54,192 nucleotides of DNA from Ruficoccus amylovorans (GCF_014230085.1 NZ_JACHVB010000019.1:1-54192), one strand, 5' to 3'. Shown: positions 6,512 through 16,556, counted from the stretch's first letter. Made by a program: numbers and translations. The notes: generated by a model from the letters alone, not told the origin.

Positions 6512-9370
6512 TTACTCAGCGGTAAGGGCGAGGTTCTCGAAATCGACCCGGCCCGCGAATTTGCCGACGTTGAGGATGACCGAACTGACGACGCCTTCGG
6601 CTTTGCCGCTGGCTTTGAGGTGCCACTGGTCCGATCGGATGCTGGCCGGAAGCTTTCCCGTGCCGACGATGACGCGTACTTCGGTCGGTTCTCCTGTGGG
6701 GTTCAGGTCGATCTCGGCCCTCAGGGTCCAACTGCCGACGAAGCTCAGGCTGGTCGGTGTTTTCTGAGAGGCGCTGCCGAAGCGGACTTCCAGCTCTTCG
6801 TTGGAAGTGGTGCCGATGGAGATCAGGCTGTTGCCGAGCGGGTTGCAGAGGTTGAGCAGGGCGATGGCTTCGTTGCCGAGGTTGTCGGCGTTGTCTTCGC
6901 GTTCCCAGTCGATGGTATAGACGAGGGTGAGGGGCTCGACTTGCTGGATATTAAAAGGCTGGGCGAGTTGTCGGCGGATGCTGGCGTTGTCTTTACCCTC
7001 CCCGGATATCTGGATAAAGCGGCCCTGCCGGTTGGCGGCGAAGCCACCGCTGGCGTGGAGGGGCGTGTCAAGGATCTCGGCCTTGCGAGCCTGAATTTCC
7101 CAGGGGCCGTTCCAGCCCTTTCCGCCGTTGAGGGAGCCTTCCTTGACTGGGCCGGACGGGTAGTCCCAGCCTTCGCGGAAGATGAGACCGGGCTGGAGGC
7201 TAGCGGTGTCGTTGCGTATTTCGGCCTCGGCCGTCATGGCCTGCTTGAGCCTTTCGACGGACTCGTCCCAGGCGAGCTGGTCGCGCATGAGGTAGAAAAC
7301 AAAGCCCTCGTCTTCGCCGAAAATGAGGTCGAGGTGGCCGTCGCCGTCGAGGTCGGTGGGGAAGGCGCTGAACTCGTGCTTCTTGACCATGATGGGCTCG
7401 CCGTCCTTGAAGGTAATCAGGCGGGCCGGTTCAAAGACCGGGTTGTCGTTGGTGCCGACATTGCGAAACCAGTACGGGGCTGAGCTGGGCGATTCGTCTG
7501 CTCCCTGGCGGAAGTACTTTTGCAGGCTGCTCTGGACGCCGCTAACTACGTCCCAGACGCCGTCTTCGTCCCAGTCGGCGACGGCGAACTTGAGGCGACC
7601 GGATAGACCGGCCGGGCCTGAGAGCACCATCGGCAAGCCGCCCTCGTAGGGGACTTCCACTATCTTCTCAATGTTGAGGCTTCCGTTTTCCTCGGGGACG
7701 GCGTAGGCGAGCTTGCGGTCCCAAGTCATGAACAGCAGGCAGTTGCGGTCGTCTCCGGCCAGGCCGTACTTGCCCTCGATGACGGCGGGGCGGCTGCGCC
7801 AGGCGATCGGCAGCGGCTTGCCCTCGTACATGAAGCGTTCGGGCTCCGTGACGTGGGGGGTGCCGTCGCCGCGGTAGAGGAAGAGCTTGGCCTCGTTGTC
7901 ATTGGAGATGAGGTCGAGATGGCCGTCGCCGTCCCAGTCGAAAAGCTCAGGCTGGGTGTAGCTCCAGGCGTCCTCGTTGCTGCCCTGAAGGTTGCCGTCA
8001 AGAGGGCGGTGCCGGACCACGCCGGAATCGGTGTAGAAGAAGTCACAGGACTGGTAAACGAGCGGGTCTTCGGTGCCGCGCCACAGCGAGTAGAAGCCGG
8101 AACCATCGCCCAGGACGATGTCCGGGTAACCATCGTTATCCCAGTCGCCGCGGATGGGTACCCCGAGGGTGTCCCCGGCGACGAGCCCGCCACGGGTGAA
8201 GATGTTGCCCATCTCCTCGAACTCGCCCATGCGCTTGCCGCTGATGACGGTGAGCCGCCCGTTCGCGCCGGAGCCGACGACGATGTCGTCGTAGCCGTCG
8301 CCGTTCATATCGGCCAGGCCGATGACGTTGGGGAGGTTGACTGTTTCCAGCGGGGCGTTGCCCTTCATCAGGGAGACGGCCTTGCCGGTGCGCAGTTCGC
8401 CGTTGTCCTCGCCGCGCAGGGGGAGGGCGATGGACTTGTCAACACCAGTGAAGAGGGCGATGTACTGCTGGCCTTCGACATCGATGACCACGGGCGAGAG
8501 CTGCGCCCCGAAGTCCTGCAACTGCACCTTGTAATCGGTCTGACCGTAGCGGACGGGGAGGAACGCGCCGAACTCCAGCTCGTGCTGATCGTTGAGACTC
8601 CCTTTGGCCCACCACAGGTACTTGCGTACGGGCATGCCCATCCAGTTCCCGGCGATGTCGTAGCCGCGGAAGTTCTGGATGTCGGTGTCGGGCAGCGAAC
8701 CCATGTTGGGGTGTTCGCTGCCCGACCAGGGCCCTTTTTCTTCCGGCCAGTCCGGGTATTGGTTAAAGCGCAGGGCCTTGTTGGGCAGGCCGCCGACGAT
8801 CATGTCGGGGATGCTGTCGCCGGTCACGTCGGCGATCCATTTGCCGTTGGAGGGGATCTCTTCGGCCATCTTGATGGCGTAAGGCTCGGCAAAATCCGGC
8901 TGGCCGGGCTGGCCGACGTTGCGATAGTAATAGGGGCCATCTGATTTGAAGCGGATCAGGTCGAAAAGCCCGCTCTCGCGGGGGATCGTTTGGTAGCCGC
9001 CTGCCCCGATGGCCGCTGCCGGTCCGAGGTTTTCCTCATCGAAGGGGATGGCTTCGTAGAGTGGATAGCCGTCGGGGAGCGCGTAGGCTTTGCCGCTGCC
9101 GTCGTGTCCGGTGGCGCGGTAGAGGTTGACGCGGACGGGGAAGTACTCGCCGTGGGTGCCGATGAGGATGGCCGGGGCCTCATCCGGGCCAAACCACGGG
9201 ATGAGCGAACGTCCGGTGAAGCCCACTGAGAGCGGGTGGATGGTGTCATCCTGGACGCGCAAAGGCGTCAGTTCGCGGTAGTCTTGGGCGGAGGCGGTGG
9301 CCAGTCCGGCTACCAACGTCAGCAGCGCGAGGCTGGCGGAAAAGAGCGACTGGTTTTTTGTCAGGGTCAT
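6512..9370 (-). CDS. Large secreted FG-GAP/VCBS beta-propeller protein
   Basis: A 952-residue exported protein with a clear signal peptide (MTLTKNQSLFSASLALLTLVAGLATASA|QD). At least five Asp-rich Ca2+-binding loops of FG-GAP/VCBS type are spaced through ~180-700: ADMNGDGYDD, GDWDNDGYPD, FDWDGDGHLD, ADWDEDGVWD and TDLDGDGHLD. They predict a multi-bladed beta-propeller. Residues ~720-952 look like a concanavalin/LamG-type jelly roll (FREGWDYPSG.., then NLGNEAIALLNL..). It is a close paralogue of the protein at 24889-27648; long blocks such as HRPLDGNLQG and WSYTQPE are shared. Propellers of this sort occur in glycan-binding proteins and polysaccharide lyases, but I see no diagnostic catalytic residues. 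It probably belongs to the transcription unit headed by the beta-mannosidase gene. Confidence 0.85.
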   Translation of the reverse strand: MTLTKNQSLFSASLALLTLVAGLATASAQDYRELTPLRVQDDTIHPLSVGFTGRSLIPWFGPDEAPAILIGTHGEYFPVRVNLYRATGHDGSGKAYALPDGYPLYEAIPFDEENLGPAAAIGAGGYQTIPRESGLFDLIRFKSDGPYYYRNVGQPGQPDFAEPYAIKMAEEIPSNGKWIADVTGDSIPDMIVGGLPNKALRFNQYPDWPEEKGPWSGSEHPNMGSLPDTDIQNFRGYDIAGNWMGMPVRKYLWWAKGSLNDQHELEFGAFLPVRYGQTDYKVQLQDFGAQLSPVVIDVEGQQYIALFTGVDKSIALPLRGEDNGELRTGKAVSLMKGNAPLETVNLPNVIGLADMNGDGYDDIVVGSGANGRLTVISGKRMGEFEEMGNIFTRGGLVAGDTLGVPIRGDWDNDGYPDIVLGDGSGFYSLWRGTEDPLVYQSCDFFYTDSGVVRHRPLDGNLQGSNEDAWSYTQPELFDWDGDGHLDLISNDNEAKLFLYRGDGTPHVTEPERFMYEGKPLPIAWRSRPAVIEGKYGLAGDDRNCLLFMTWDRKLAYAVPEENGSLNIEKIVEVPYEGGLPMVLSGPAGLSGRLKFAVADWDEDGVWDVVSGVQSSLQKYFRQGADESPSSAPYWFRNVGTNDNPVFEPARLITFKDGEPIMVKKHEFSAFPTDLDGDGHLDLIFGEDEGFVFYLMRDQLAWDESVERLKQAMTAEAEIRNDTASLQPGLIFREGWDYPSGPVKEGSLNGGKGWNGPWEIQARKAEILDTPLHASGGFAANRQGRFIQISGEGKDNASIRRQLAQPFNIQQVEPLTLVYTIDWEREDNADNLGNEAIALLNLCNPLGNSLISIGTTSNEELEVRFGSASQKTPTSLSFVGSWTLRAEIDLNPTGEPTEVRVIVGTGKLPASIRSDQWHLKASGKAEGVVSSVILNVGKFAGRVDFENLALTAE

Positions 9371-9605
9371 CAGATTGGGTAAAATGGCGTGGACGTGAAG
9401 TAGGCTGGTTGCGGTATCAGCTTCCGGTGCCGGGGGAGTCGTCCTGCGTGCTCTCGTTTTTTCGGGCGAAGCAAGGCCCCAGCTGCATCGCGACCTGGAA
9501 GTACGTGCCCATAAAAATCACGCTGGGAATGTTGAAAAAAGAACCCGGATTTTTCATGCGGAGACGTCCGAAGGGAAGCGACTGGACGTGCATGAAGAAT
9601 CGAAA

Positions 9606-10373
9606 TCAGCCGGGGACGTTGAGGATTTTTACTTTCAGGTTGTCCCGGTTTTCCGCGTTCGGGTAGATCATGATGAGCATGCGCTTCATCGTGCTGGCCG
9701 AGAGGACGGAGGAGTAGAAGATCTTCCACTCCTCCTGCTCCTCGCGCTCGGCGATCATCAGCTTGAGCTGGGGCGCGTCGCCCTCGCGCAGGCGTACCAG
9801 CGCGGACTCGCCGGGCGATACCGGTACGATTTCCTCGCCGACCCTGGCCATGAGCGGGCGCGCCGTGTAGTTGATCATCCGCAGCGTGCCGTCGGGCATG
9901 CGGGCGTCGGAGACATCAATCAGGTTGGTCTGGAAAGAGTCGGCGTTGCCGCGCATGAGGATCAGCCCGCGCGCGACGTTGATATCAACCGGGACGCGCA
10001 GGAGATCGGATTCACGGATTTCCTCCAGCGTGGTCGGGTCGCTGCGGTAGAAGATGATTTCCTTGTCCGCCGGGACCGCGATCGTCGGGCTGCGCTGCCC
10101 GCTGCGCACGCGTACCCGGTTGAATTCCTCGCCCGAGCGGTACCATAGCGTGATGGGCTTGAGAAAGAGCTTGTCCCGCTTTTCGTTCAGGTTGTCATCG
10201 GTCTGGATGTAGGAACTGTTCGACTCATGCCAGTAGTAGAGCTGGACCTGGAGCGTCTGCGGTGGCGCGGGCGGCTGATTCTGTGCGTGAACGGCGGTGA
10301 CTCCGGATAGTGCGGAGAGCAGGAGCGCGAAGCGCAGGCCGGGACGTGACATGAGGGGGTGCTGGGTGGGCAT
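9606..10373 (-). CDS. Secreted protein of unknown function, partner of the Verru_Chthon A-like gene
   Basis: 255 residues. The N-terminal signal peptide (MSRPGLRFALLLSALSGVTAVHA|QN after a short lead) predicts export; translation may begin at the second Met (residue 8). The rest is hydrophilic and beta-rich (VRVRSGQRSPTIAVPADKEIIFY.., EEIVPVSPGESALVRL..) with no cysteines and no motif I recognise. It lies 44 bases downstream of the Verru_Chthon A-like gene on the same strand, so they are probably cotranscribed and may form one surface structure. The 235 bases between it and the next gene (9371-9605) hold no convincing gene or terminator. Confidence 0.75.
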   Translation of the reverse strand: MPTQHPLMSRPGLRFALLLSALSGVTAVHAQNQPPAPPQTLQVQLYYWHESNSSYIQTDDNLNEKRDKLFLKPITLWYRSGEEFNRVRVRSGQRSPTIAVPADKEIIFYRSDPTTLEEIRESDLLRVPVDINVARGLILMRGNADSFQTNLIDVSDARMPDGTLRMINYTARPLMARVGEEIVPVSPGESALVRLREGDAPQLKLMIAEREEQEEWKIFYSSVLSASTMKRMLIMIYPNAENRDNLKVKILNVPG

Positions 10374-10417
10374 AGGGGAAGGTGTATTGAGAAAGTATGA
10401 CAGATGCGACGTCGGGC

Positions 10418-13400
10418 CTAGACATCGTCCTGGCTGAGCCAGCGAAAGGACCGGATGACAAAGCGACGGCCAAAGGACTTGTTGTCCTCGTAGGTGGGGG
10501 GGAAGGCGGTGGCCTCGTCCTCGTCGGGGTAGAGGTAGTCGGGCACGCGCTGGACGACGGCCTCGCAGTAGGCGCGGGCGGTGACGCTCTGGCCGTTGAG
10601 GCCCCTGGTCTCGCCGCAGACGCGGATAATGAAGGTGTCGGAACGGGCATTGAGCATGTTTCCGACTTTGGAAAGCAGGTCGGCCTGGGAGAGATAGCCG
10701 GGGGTGTTAGCGCCAACGCTGCCGTAGAGGGCGTCGGCGTTGGGGTAGGTGGAAATCGGGTCTTGCGCACTGGCGTCGGCGGCGCTCACGCTTTGCTGGA
10801 ATCCTTCGTTGATGGTGGAGGCATCGATAGCGGCCTGAAGCGCACCCATGAGTTGATGCGCGTCCGGCGCGTTGTCGTCGGACGAGCGGTTGACAAACTG
10901 CGCCAGCGAAGTGAACGGCCCCCGGTGCTTGACCTCCTTCACAATTTCCCGGCTCAGGAGAATAATTTCCTCGTCCGTGAGGCCACGAAAGCCCTCGTAC
11001 GCGTCGGCGTCGGTTTCGTCGCTACCGTCGAAAACGCTGCCGAAGGCAAGGCCGGAGCGCAGGTACTGGGCGCGGTCGGGGATCAACTCCACGTCGCCGT
11101 CGTCTGTCTGCACGCTGGTGCCGAAGGTCGAGCCGAGGAGCATTTGCCAGGCTTTTTCGGAGGTGGAGTTGATGTTGAAAGTTCCTTGCTGGATGAGCTT
11201 GGCGGCGGCGTTGTCGTACGGGCGTTCGCTTGCGGTGTAGGCCGGAATTGTGTCGGCGTTGGGGTAGGAAATAAAGCGCGGGTCGTGCGGACCGTTCCCG
11301 CCGAAAAGGTCCGTCGAGGAGAAAAATCTGTCCCAGAGCGCATCGTTGAGTTTATAGGAATAGTCGTGGTGCGTGAAGCTGTTGCTGCTGACGGCATCGG
11401 TCCTCTCCAGCTCACCCTTGGGCAGGCGGGGGTCGGCGTAAGAGTTTCCAATGGCGTAGGCTGGGGTGATGTTTGTCGGGGTGAACTTGCCGGTGTTGTG
11501 GCCGTAGAAGCCGGCAATGTTCATGTGCATTAGGATGCCGACACCAGGCACAGGCGTGTTCGGGCGGGGGATATGAAAGAGGATCGTGCGTTCACCGCCG
11601 TCTGTGTAGGAGTAGCCGAAGCGCATGCGCTTGTTGCCAGCCCCAAAGACGGTTGGTGAGTAGTATAAGTCCGACTGGCTGTCGTTGATGTCATAACCCC
11701 GGCCGCGCATCTGGCCGATGTAGCTTTGGTTGACCGTCCTGATGTCGTCGGCGAGTGCCAGGTATTGCTGGAGCTTGGGGGCGCGCGGGTTGTAGTTGGC
11801 CAGCCAGCGGCGGCGGCGGTTCTGGTCGTCTGTGTTTTGGTCGTTGAAGGCTTGCTTCAGTTCGTAGATAAACGCGTAGGCGGGGAAGTCGTCGACCTGA
11901 TCGATGGCGTACTCTCCGAGGATCGAGCCGTTGGGCATCAGGTCTGTGTCCGAAGCCGTGCGCACGGTCGGGCGGAAGGCGCGGGGACGTCCGTCGTCTT
12001 CGATAGCCCAGTTGCTGGTGTTGCTGGGGAAACTGTAGGCGAGACCGGCCCGGTTGAGCCCGGTTATGGTAATCAAGGTTTTGGTGGCATCCGTACTCAT
12101 GTACCACCACTCGTTGAGAAAGTCTCCGCCCAAACCTGAGGTGTACTTCAAGCCCAGGTCAACGAGCCATGTGTCGATCGGATCAGAGCTGGTGACCTCG
12201 AAACGATAGGGGCTCAGGTAATCGCTCCCCGAGGGCGGGGACATGTCCAGGTAAAACCCGGCGCCGGGCCGGAAGCCTTCTTCAAGAATATTGGCCTGGG
12301 TGTTATTGCTGAAGGAGCTCAGGCCGGGGGCGGTGTACACTTTGACCTCGCCGGGCTGGAGTCCGGTAGATTCATCGACCATGTAGTACATGCGGAATTG
12401 TGACGCGCTGGAGCTTGTCAGCCTGGTGTTGCTGATGACGTAGCTTTTCGGGTTGCTTTCCGGAGCGATGGAACCGTCTTCTTTCCGGATGAGCATGGGC
12501 ATGTGTTCCCAGTGGTCCGTGCCGTCCCAGCGGCCAACGGCGAATTCGAGATTCGAATTGTCGTAGCCACTCCACTGGGCGAATTTGTACTGGGCGGGTG
12601 CGAGGGCAATGTCGTAGGGGTTCCACAGGGCGATGACGGGATAGAAATACATACGAATGCCGTAGGTGCCGTCACCGTTGTCGATAAAGGCGGCGTCCAT
12701 GTAGGTACCTAAGCGGACGGGGATCGGATACATGCCGGGGTGGTATTTGTCTTCGTTACCTTCGTTGGGGTAGTAGGGGCTGTGGCCGATAGTGGCCGAG
12801 CCGTCGGTAGCGGTTGTGACTTCGTTGGCCAGTCCGAGAAATGCCTTTACGTGACGCCAGTCCGGCCCGTCGGTAAAGATCGGCCCGTCCGGTAGCTGGG
12901 TGTAGTCGGCGAGGTCCTTGCGCAGGCCGCCGTTCTTTACGTTGGAGAGGACGCCGTAACTCCAGACCGTGGCGTCGTGGGGGAGGGTTTTGCTGACGTT
13001 GCTGTCGGTGCTGACGAAGTCGAGTTGGCCGAGGTCGGCTAACCGGTCAGCGTAAGGGGCGAGGTCGGCGAAAAGGGCGTCCCCAGTGGTGGTGTTGCCA
13101 CTTTTGAGCACGGCACTTCCGCTTTTGAGGGGGTAGTTCTGATACTCGGCGGCGGTGAGAGTTGAGGCCGGTTCTCCGTTAAAGGCGAGGTTGCCCTTGA
13201 GGCCTTCGTCGCTGATCCAGTACGCGTAGCGGTTGACGGAAAGGCCGCTTTCCCCGGGGACGCTGACCAGCGGCGCGGTGACATAGTCATTGATGTCGGT
13301 GGCCGAGCCTTCGCCCATCAGGGTGACTTCGTCGGTACCGGTGGCGCTGTGGGGCGAATAGGTGACCGTACCGTCGTGATTACCGCTGACCAGCCAGGTC

Positions 13401-13810
13401 AGGGCGGCCTGTTCGATGCCGGAGGAGTCCTTCTGCCCGGAGGCGGTGTAATGCTCCAGCGTCTGCGGGACGAAGTCCTCGTCCGCGCTGGCCCAGATGC
13501 CGACCCAGTGCGGATGGGTGACCCCGACGTTGGTGTCGGAAGTCTCCAGAATGCTGGCGGCGGCGGTGACCCGCTGGTCGGGGCCGGCGTACTTTTGCAG
13601 TTGCCCGACGGCGACGGATAGGCCCAGGAGCGCATTGGCGCGGGCCTGCTGCATTTCCCGCTTCTGTGTGGTGGCGTGAAGCTCCATGTTGACGAGGGAG
13701 CTCAGTGACACGGTCAGTAGCAGGAGGAATCCCATCAGGACCATGGCCATGACCAGCGCGAAGCCTGAGGCCGAAGTCCGCGGGGCGGGGGGCGACGAGA
13801 TTGTTTTCAT
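10418..13810 (-). CDS. Verru_Chthon cassette protein A-like giant pilin-type protein
   Basis: 1130 residues from the ATG at 13810, a start chosen because it places a short basic leader directly before the hydrophobic segment. An upstream ATG at 13936 would overlap the mannosidase gene and add 42 unconvincing residues. The N-terminus (SASGFALVMAMVLMGFLLLL) is a PilX/prepilin-like signal, but Met occupies the position of the usual Glu5. The remainder matches Verru_Chthon cassette protein A in size and character. It ends with a block of the form SDTFIIRVCGETR..TARAYCEAVVQRVPDY, characteristic of that family. In Verrucomicrobium and Chthoniobacter the family sits in four-gene cassettes (A-D) with three smaller pilin-like proteins. 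None of those partners is here, so this is an orphan inside a glycan operon. A surface or pilus-like role is an inference. Confidence 0.82.
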   Translation of the reverse strand: MKTISSPPAPRTSASGFALVMAMVLMGFLLLLTVSLSSLVNMELHATTQKREMQQARANALLGLSVAVGQLQKYAGPDQRVTAAASILETSDTNVGVTHPHWVGIWASADEDFVPQTLEHYTASGQKDSSGIEQAALTWLVSGNHDGTVTYSPHSATGTDEVTLMGEGSATDINDYVTAPLVSVPGESGLSVNRYAYWISDEGLKGNLAFNGEPASTLTAAEYQNYPLKSGSAVLKSGNTTTGDALFADLAPYADRLADLGQLDFVSTDSNVSKTLPHDATVWSYGVLSNVKNGGLRKDLADYTQLPDGPIFTDGPDWRHVKAFLGLANEVTTATDGSATIGHSPYYPNEGNEDKYHPGMYPIPVRLGTYMDAAFIDNGDGTYGIRMYFYPVIALWNPYDIALAPAQYKFAQWSGYDNSNLEFAVGRWDGTDHWEHMPMLIRKEDGSIAPESNPKSYVISNTRLTSSSASQFRMYYMVDESTGLQPGEVKVYTAPGLSSFSNNTQANILEEGFRPGAGFYLDMSPPSGSDYLSPYRFEVTSSDPIDTWLVDLGLKYTSGLGGDFLNEWWYMSTDATKTLITITGLNRAGLAYSFPSNTSNWAIEDDGRPRAFRPTVRTASDTDLMPNGSILGEYAIDQVDDFPAYAFIYELKQAFNDQNTDDQNRRRRWLANYNPRAPKLQQYLALADDIRTVNQSYIGQMRGRGYDINDSQSDLYYSPTVFGAGNKRMRFGYSYTDGGERTILFHIPRPNTPVPGVGILMHMNIAGFYGHNTGKFTPTNITPAYAIGNSYADPRLPKGELERTDAVSSNSFTHHDYSYKLNDALWDRFFSSTDLFGGNGPHDPRFISYPNADTIPAYTASERPYDNAAAKLIQQGTFNINSTSEKAWQMLLGSTFGTSVQTDDGDVELIPDRAQYLRSGLAFGSVFDGSDETDADAYEGFRGLTDEEIILLSREIVKEVKHRGPFTSLAQFVNRSSDDNAPDAHQLMGALQAAIDASTINEGFQQSVSAADASAQDPISTYPNADALYGSVGANTPGYLSQADLLSKVGNMLNARSDTFIIRVCGETRGLNGQSVTARAYCEAVVQRVPDYLYPDEDEATAFPPTYEDNKSFGRRFVIRSFRWLSQDDV

Positions 13811-13881
13811 AGGACAGGCAGTTGGGGTAAGGAGCCGGATATCAACGGATGGGGGTCCGCTGGGTGAGCAAGAATCCGGGC

Positions 13882-16470
13882 CTAAATTACATTGATTGTA
13901 TGTAGTTTGTTCAGGCAATGGTTTTCGGGGCGGCAATGGCTGCCGACCCAGCCGATGCGCAGGCGGGCGGCGTCCTTGGCCGGGCAGGCGAGTTTCACAG
14001 TCCGTGCTTCTCCTGCGAAAAGGTCGAGGTACTGGTCGCTGGCTGGGAGCACATGCTCGCCGAGCATAAAGTGGACGCCGTGGACAAAACGGTCCGCCTC
14101 CAAGGTCAGGGCGAGGGTTTGACTGTCCTCGAAATTATCCGCCGGGTGGATGGCGAGCCGGGGCTGGGCGTCGTCGCCGTCGAGCAGAGCCGTAAAACTG
14201 CCGGGCCACAGAAGCACGCTGTCGAGTGCCTGTTCCCCGGCCTTGCCGTGGGCGGAGACAAACGCATCCGCCGGGATGGCTTCCTCCAGGGAGAGGACGA
14301 TCTGGCGTTCGCGTTTGGCGCGTCCGTTGGCCTGCGCGAGCGTCAGGATGCGACCGTCGGGGAAGTTGGCGCGGAGTTCGACCGCGTAATCCGTCGGCGT
14401 GCCCGGCTGGTTGTGCAACATGAGATCGACCCGGCCCGTGTCCGCGTCGCGTCGCAGGATCAGGCGCAGGGGCGCGAGCGCGCGCCGGACGAAATACCAG
14501 GCAGTCTTGCGGGCCAGGCTGTGGTCAATGATGCCCCAACCGGCCTCGCCCCAGGCTTCGTTCAACATCCAGATGATGGCCCCGGAGCATTCTGGGCGGA
14601 AGCGGGCGGCATCCAGCGAGTAGGCATAGGCCACCCCTTGCCAGAGGCTGCCGTAGAGCAGGTAGTCTTGGTTGGAAGCTGCCGCCAGGTCGATGCCGTA
14701 AAGTTGCTCCACCGCCATGCGGAGTGTGTTTTCGTAGCTGCGGGTATTGGTGTGGTGGATCCACGAGCGCGAGCGGCGGTCGAAGTCTTTCGTGCCCAGA
14801 TAGCGTCGGGTTTCCGCCAGCGAGCAGGGGCCGTGGTAGCCGTACTCGGAGATAAAAAAGCTGCCCGAGCGGTCATGGCCGGTCAGGTCGGTGCGCAGGG
14901 TGGGGTCGGGGCAGAGGGTGCCGCCGGGCTCTTTCCAGAAGTGATTGTTGCCGACGCCGTATTGGTTAGGAGTCTCGCCGCCGTAGGGGGAGCCAACCCA
15001 GTAAGGGACATGCGGAGCATTTGCCCGGACGGCGCGGGGGAGGATGTCGTTGTAGAGGTGCGCGCCGCGTCGGGTTTTTCCGCCCCACCAGTCGCACATG
15101 GCCCAGGTGTTTTCGTTGCTGCCGCACCAAAGGGCGAGGCAGGCATGCCCGGAAAGCCGACGCACCTGGTAGCGCGCCTCTTCGGCTACCTCCTGGCGGA
15201 ACCAATCAAGATGGTCGGGGTAGGGCGAGCAGGCGAACATGAAGTCCTGCCAGACAAGCAGCCCGAGCCGGTCACAGGTTTCGTAGAAATAATCGGGCTC
15301 GTAGCGGCCGCCTCCCCAGACGCGAAGCATGTTCATGTTGGCGTCGGCGGCAGAGCAGAGGATGGAGCGGTAACGCTCGGCGTCGGCGCGCGTGTAAATG
15401 ACATCGGGGGGAACCCAGTTGCCGCCCTGGCAGAAGATTTTCTTTCCGTTGATCTCGAAGGCGAACGTCTCGGCGCTGAGCAAACGCAGGGTACGGATGC
15501 CCATCTGGCGCTCAACGAGGGAAAGCGTCTGGCCGGAAGCGTCTTCGAGTCGGGCACGCAGGGTGTGCAGGTACTGCTTGCCGGAGCCTCGGGGCCACCA
15601 CAGGCGAGGGTTGGAGATGAAAAAATGAACGTCCACCTCGCTGAAGCCCGAGCAGACCAGCAAGGGCCGGGATTTGCGGGCTACTTCAGTGCCGTCGGGA
15701 CCGATGAGCTCGACGGTCAGGCGGGCGTCCGTGCTGCTGTAGTAGTGGAGACCGTTGAGCTCCACACAGGCTTTGACGCTCGCCCCTTCCGGCGAGAGCG
15801 AAAGGGTAGATCCGCTCAGGGATTCAATCCGTGCCGCCCGGCTGGTGACCAGTTGCACGCTCCCGGCCAGCCCCAGCGTGGCCACGCGGGGATTCCAGTC
15901 CCAGCCGAAGCCGAAGGCAGGCTTGCGCAGGAAAATGCGTCGGGGTTCTCCCCGGTGGTCGCGGTAGCCGAGGCTTTCCTCCGTCGCGAACTGCACGCCG
16001 TCCGGCGCGGTACTCTCCTCGATACCGATCTGGTCGAGCCCCTGGCTCAAGTGGACTTCGAGTTGGTTGCGGGAGGGGAGGAGCTTGTCCGTCACGTCAA
16101 CGACCAGCGGGCGGTAGCTGTTGCGGTGGCGGGCGACGGTTTCGCCGTTGAGCCGTACGGTTGCGATGCCGTCGAGCGATTCAAATCTCAACTCGATGCG
16201 GGTCTTCTCGTCCGGTTCCGACGGGCGGTCAAAGCTTGTCTCGTAAACCCAGTCGCAATTCTCGGTCCACTCGCACTCGAAGCAGTTCTCACCGATCAGA
16301 GGGTCTTTGATTATGTCAGCGCGGATGAGGGACTGGTGAATGAGCCCTCCGCCGGGGGCAGGAATCTTCGTGCAAGCCGCTCGTGGGATGTCGAGGGCTT
16401 GTTCTTGTTGGGTATTAACCGGTGCGGCGCGAAGCGTCCAGTCGTTCAACGGTGTAGAAATATCAGCCAT
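13882..16470 (-). CDS. GH2 beta-mannosidase
   Basis: An 862-residue glycoside hydrolase family 2 enzyme that removes terminal beta-mannose. The order is: sugar-binding jelly roll (~70-215, with FGFGWDWNPR as in beta-mannosidases), immunoglobulin-like domain, then a TIM barrel. The catalytic acid/base is E453 in LWCGSNENTW and the nucleophile E542 in FISEYGYHG. WGGGRYEPDYFYE is also a beta-mannosidase signature. There is no signal peptide, so it is cytoplasmic and acts on imported oligosaccharides. I prefer the ATG at 16470 (Met-Ala-Asp-Ile) to the upstream ATG 16521, because the candidate operator/-10 region ends only ~19 bases before 16521. A 71-base gap separates it from the Verru_Chthon-like gene downstream. 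Confidence 0.93.
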   Translation of the reverse strand: MADISTPLNDWTLRAAPVNTQQEQALDIPRAACTKIPAPGGGLIHQSLIRADIIKDPLIGENCFECEWTENCDWVYETSFDRPSEPDEKTRIELRFESLDGIATVRLNGETVARHRNSYRPLVVDVTDKLLPSRNQLEVHLSQGLDQIGIEESTAPDGVQFATEESLGYRDHRGEPRRIFLRKPAFGFGWDWNPRVATLGLAGSVQLVTSRAARIESLSGSTLSLSPEGASVKACVELNGLHYYSSTDARLTVELIGPDGTEVARKSRPLLVCSGFSEVDVHFFISNPRLWWPRGSGKQYLHTLRARLEDASGQTLSLVERQMGIRTLRLLSAETFAFEINGKKIFCQGGNWVPPDVIYTRADAERYRSILCSAADANMNMLRVWGGGRYEPDYFYETCDRLGLLVWQDFMFACSPYPDHLDWFRQEVAEEARYQVRRLSGHACLALWCGSNENTWAMCDWWGGKTRRGAHLYNDILPRAVRANAPHVPYWVGSPYGGETPNQYGVGNNHFWKEPGGTLCPDPTLRTDLTGHDRSGSFFISEYGYHGPCSLAETRRYLGTKDFDRRSRSWIHHTNTRSYENTLRMAVEQLYGIDLAAASNQDYLLYGSLWQGVAYAYSLDAARFRPECSGAIIWMLNEAWGEAGWGIIDHSLARKTAWYFVRRALAPLRLILRRDADTGRVDLMLHNQPGTPTDYAVELRANFPDGRILTLAQANGRAKRERQIVLSLEEAIPADAFVSAHGKAGEQALDSVLLWPGSFTALLDGDDAQPRLAIHPADNFEDSQTLALTLEADRFVHGVHFMLGEHVLPASDQYLDLFAGEARTVKLACPAKDAARLRIGWVGSHCRPENHCLNKLHTINVI

Positions 16471-16538
16471 AGTCAGGAGGGATTGGTCCCGGATGCGTGG
16501 ATCAGAATCGGTCAAAGGCATTGCCTGCTGAGTATTAT

Positions 16539-16556
16539 TAGTATACTATTGGTTTG
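16539..16556. promoter_or_regulatory. Candidate GntR operator upstream of the beta-mannosidase gene
   Basis: TAGTATACTATTGGTTTG, with a perfect 10-base palindrome TAGTATACTA at 16539-16548. It lies upstream of the mannosidase gene, the head of the long minus-strand unit running toward the FG-GAP gene. TATACT here could also serve as a -10 element, so operator and promoter may overlap. Confidence 0.5.

Noticed and set aside
9370-9729. A 119-codon minus-strand frame bridging the gap after the 255-residue protein
   Set aside because: Half of it overlaps the real gene in another frame, it has no domain or signal, and its start lies inside that gene.
13811-13936. A 42-residue N-terminal extension of the Verru_Chthon A-like protein
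   Set aside because: It would overlap the mannosidase gene, and it puts non-conserved Cys/Pro-rich sequence before a prepilin-type signal that is normally near the N-terminus.
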